Below, one piece after another: positions 34,043 to 34,477 of a stretch of 34,477 nucleotides of DNA (the first letter of the stretch is position 1; each line of letters starts with the position of its first letter). This stretch comes from Liolophura sinensis (Eukaryota; Mollusca; Polyplacophora; Chitonida; Chitonidae), in assembly GCF_032854445.1 (NCBI RefSeq), contig NW_027018371.1, positions 1 through 34,477 of the forward strand, given 5' to 3'. A program made the translations under genes and the position numbers. A model generated the notes under the pieces. That model ran no database searches, was not told the origin of the DNA, and worked only from the letters and a program-made list of their open reading frames with translations.

Positions 34043-34477
34043 TCTTACTTCTAAGTCGAAGACAATCTCAATGTCTTTATCTACGTGTAGAAAAACCACA
34101 CCATTTGTACATAAAAAACACAAGGTACTTGATACAGTCTGCTGTAAAAAGTACAACTAAACACTGACCCACATTTATAAGGTGCCAAAAGATGCGGAAT
34201 TGGGCCAGGCATCGGCAGCTGTTAAAAATTTGCAAATATCCCTGGTTTCCATGGAGTAAGAGCCGTTGCTGTGCACGTGATTATGACATAAATGATCATT
34301 CAATTGTCGCTACAGCCAAAAGTATTGGTCGGAGAGCAACGCGGATGGCACCATTCGATTTCTCGTCACAAAATACGTCGGATTAGCCTCTTACCAGTAG
34401 CACTGGAACAGTTTTTCCACTTTTGCATTTTTGCCTGGTCTTTTTGTTAATTGAAATCGGCTACACTGTACTCTGTA
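34043..34477. repeat. Monomer 63 (class c, cut by window end)
   Basis: The first 435 bp only. Has gtcgaag, gttaaaaatttgc, gtgcacgtg, gacataaatgatcattc and ggatggcacc. The array runs on past the window edge. Confidence 0.95.

Larger units (their letters stand above)
1..34477. repeat. Tandem satellite array, 549-bp monomer, about 63 copies
   Basis: The string [t/c]cttacttct (ttttacttct or ctttacttct in two copies) recurs 63 times in the same orientation, 548-551 bp apart and 549 bp apart in most cases. Every base belongs to a monomer. There is no spacer, inverted copy, transposon insertion or unique sequence. Copies differ by substitutions and single-base indels, mostly in homopolymer runs. 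This is the structure of classical eukaryotic satellite DNA. The monomer is not one I recognise, and nothing in the window identifies the host species. Chromosomal position (centromere, pericentromere, subtelomere or interstitial block) cannot be read from the sequence. Confidence 0.98.

Noticed and set aside
1-34477. Dozens of ORFs of 60-151 codons on both strands
   Set aside because: They are the same few frames repeated once per monomer, overlap each other on opposite strands, are cut by class-specific stops and one-base indels, and match no family I know.
1-34477. CRISPR array
   Set aside because: The repeating unit is 549 bp with no short repeat alternating with unique spacers.
1-34477. 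CENP-B box
   Set aside because: I looked for the core TTCG-N4-A-N2-CGGG on both strands. The closest strings (cttcggtagccc, attcgatttctc) miss the required A and CGGG.
1-34477. Hammerhead ribozyme, known in some satellites
   Set aside because: GAAAC occurs, but I found no CTGANGA core on either strand. gtctgatgt in monomers 34 and 58 lacks the final A, and the minus strand of cttcag copies has one mismatch.
1-34477. Transposon or retroelement origin
   Set aside because: There are no terminal repeats, target-site duplications or transposase/reverse-transcriptase motifs within the monomer.

Overview
The whole 34,477-bp window is one uninterrupted block of satellite DNA. It consists of about 63 head-to-tail copies of a single monomer, almost always 549 bp long (range 548-551 bp). 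Copies 1-62 are complete and copy 63 is cut by the window edge. The phase is counted from the conserved string [t/c]cttacttct, which happens to open the window at base 1. I see no protein-coding gene, tRNA, rRNA, transposon, CRISPR array or unique-sequence gap. No monomer is inverted. A block like this points to eukaryotic nuclear DNA (heterochromatin, centromeric, pericentromeric or subtelomeric). I do not recognise the monomer and cannot name the species. One monomer counted by hand (2748-3296) is about 42% GC with 18 CpGs.

Monomers fall into three main haplotype classes, read from the segment about 115-140 bp into the monomer. Class a has catgaataag (20 copies), class b has cttcagtaag (25), and class c has catttataag or a derivative (16). 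Copies 35 and 48 are a/c hybrids. Linked variants further along support the classes. The order of classes is irregular, so there is no array-wide higher-order repeat.

Local multi-monomer duplications are clear. Region 1-5.2 kb has a four-monomer order A-B-C-D repeated once with an extra monomer (E) inserted. Region 4.9-10.4 kb has a block shared at a seven-monomer offset. Region 11.6-17.1 kb is a tandem duplication of five monomers (2,745 bp) in which I found no differences by eye; its crossover maps to 14348-14386. Region 19.1-23.5 kb is a tandem duplication of four monomers (2,196 bp) with about ten substitutions; its crossover maps to 21324-21374. Region 24.7-25.8 kb holds an adjacent near-duplicate pair. 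From about 29 kb to the end, monomers carry more private mutations. This pattern fits unequal crossing-over and gene conversion.

Conserved motifs in most monomers include: an E-box CACGTG inside ATCACGTG on the minus strand (54 of 63 copies intact); an ATGATCAT-centred palindrome reaching 14 bp in 12 copies; two short inverted repeats with 3-nt spacers (TGTAC-TCT-GTACA and TGGGC-TAA-GCCCA); and A/T tracts at roughly helical spacing. Short ORFs recur in both strands because each monomer carries them. They are broken by stops and frameshifts in many copies and resemble nothing I recognise, so I treat them as non-coding.
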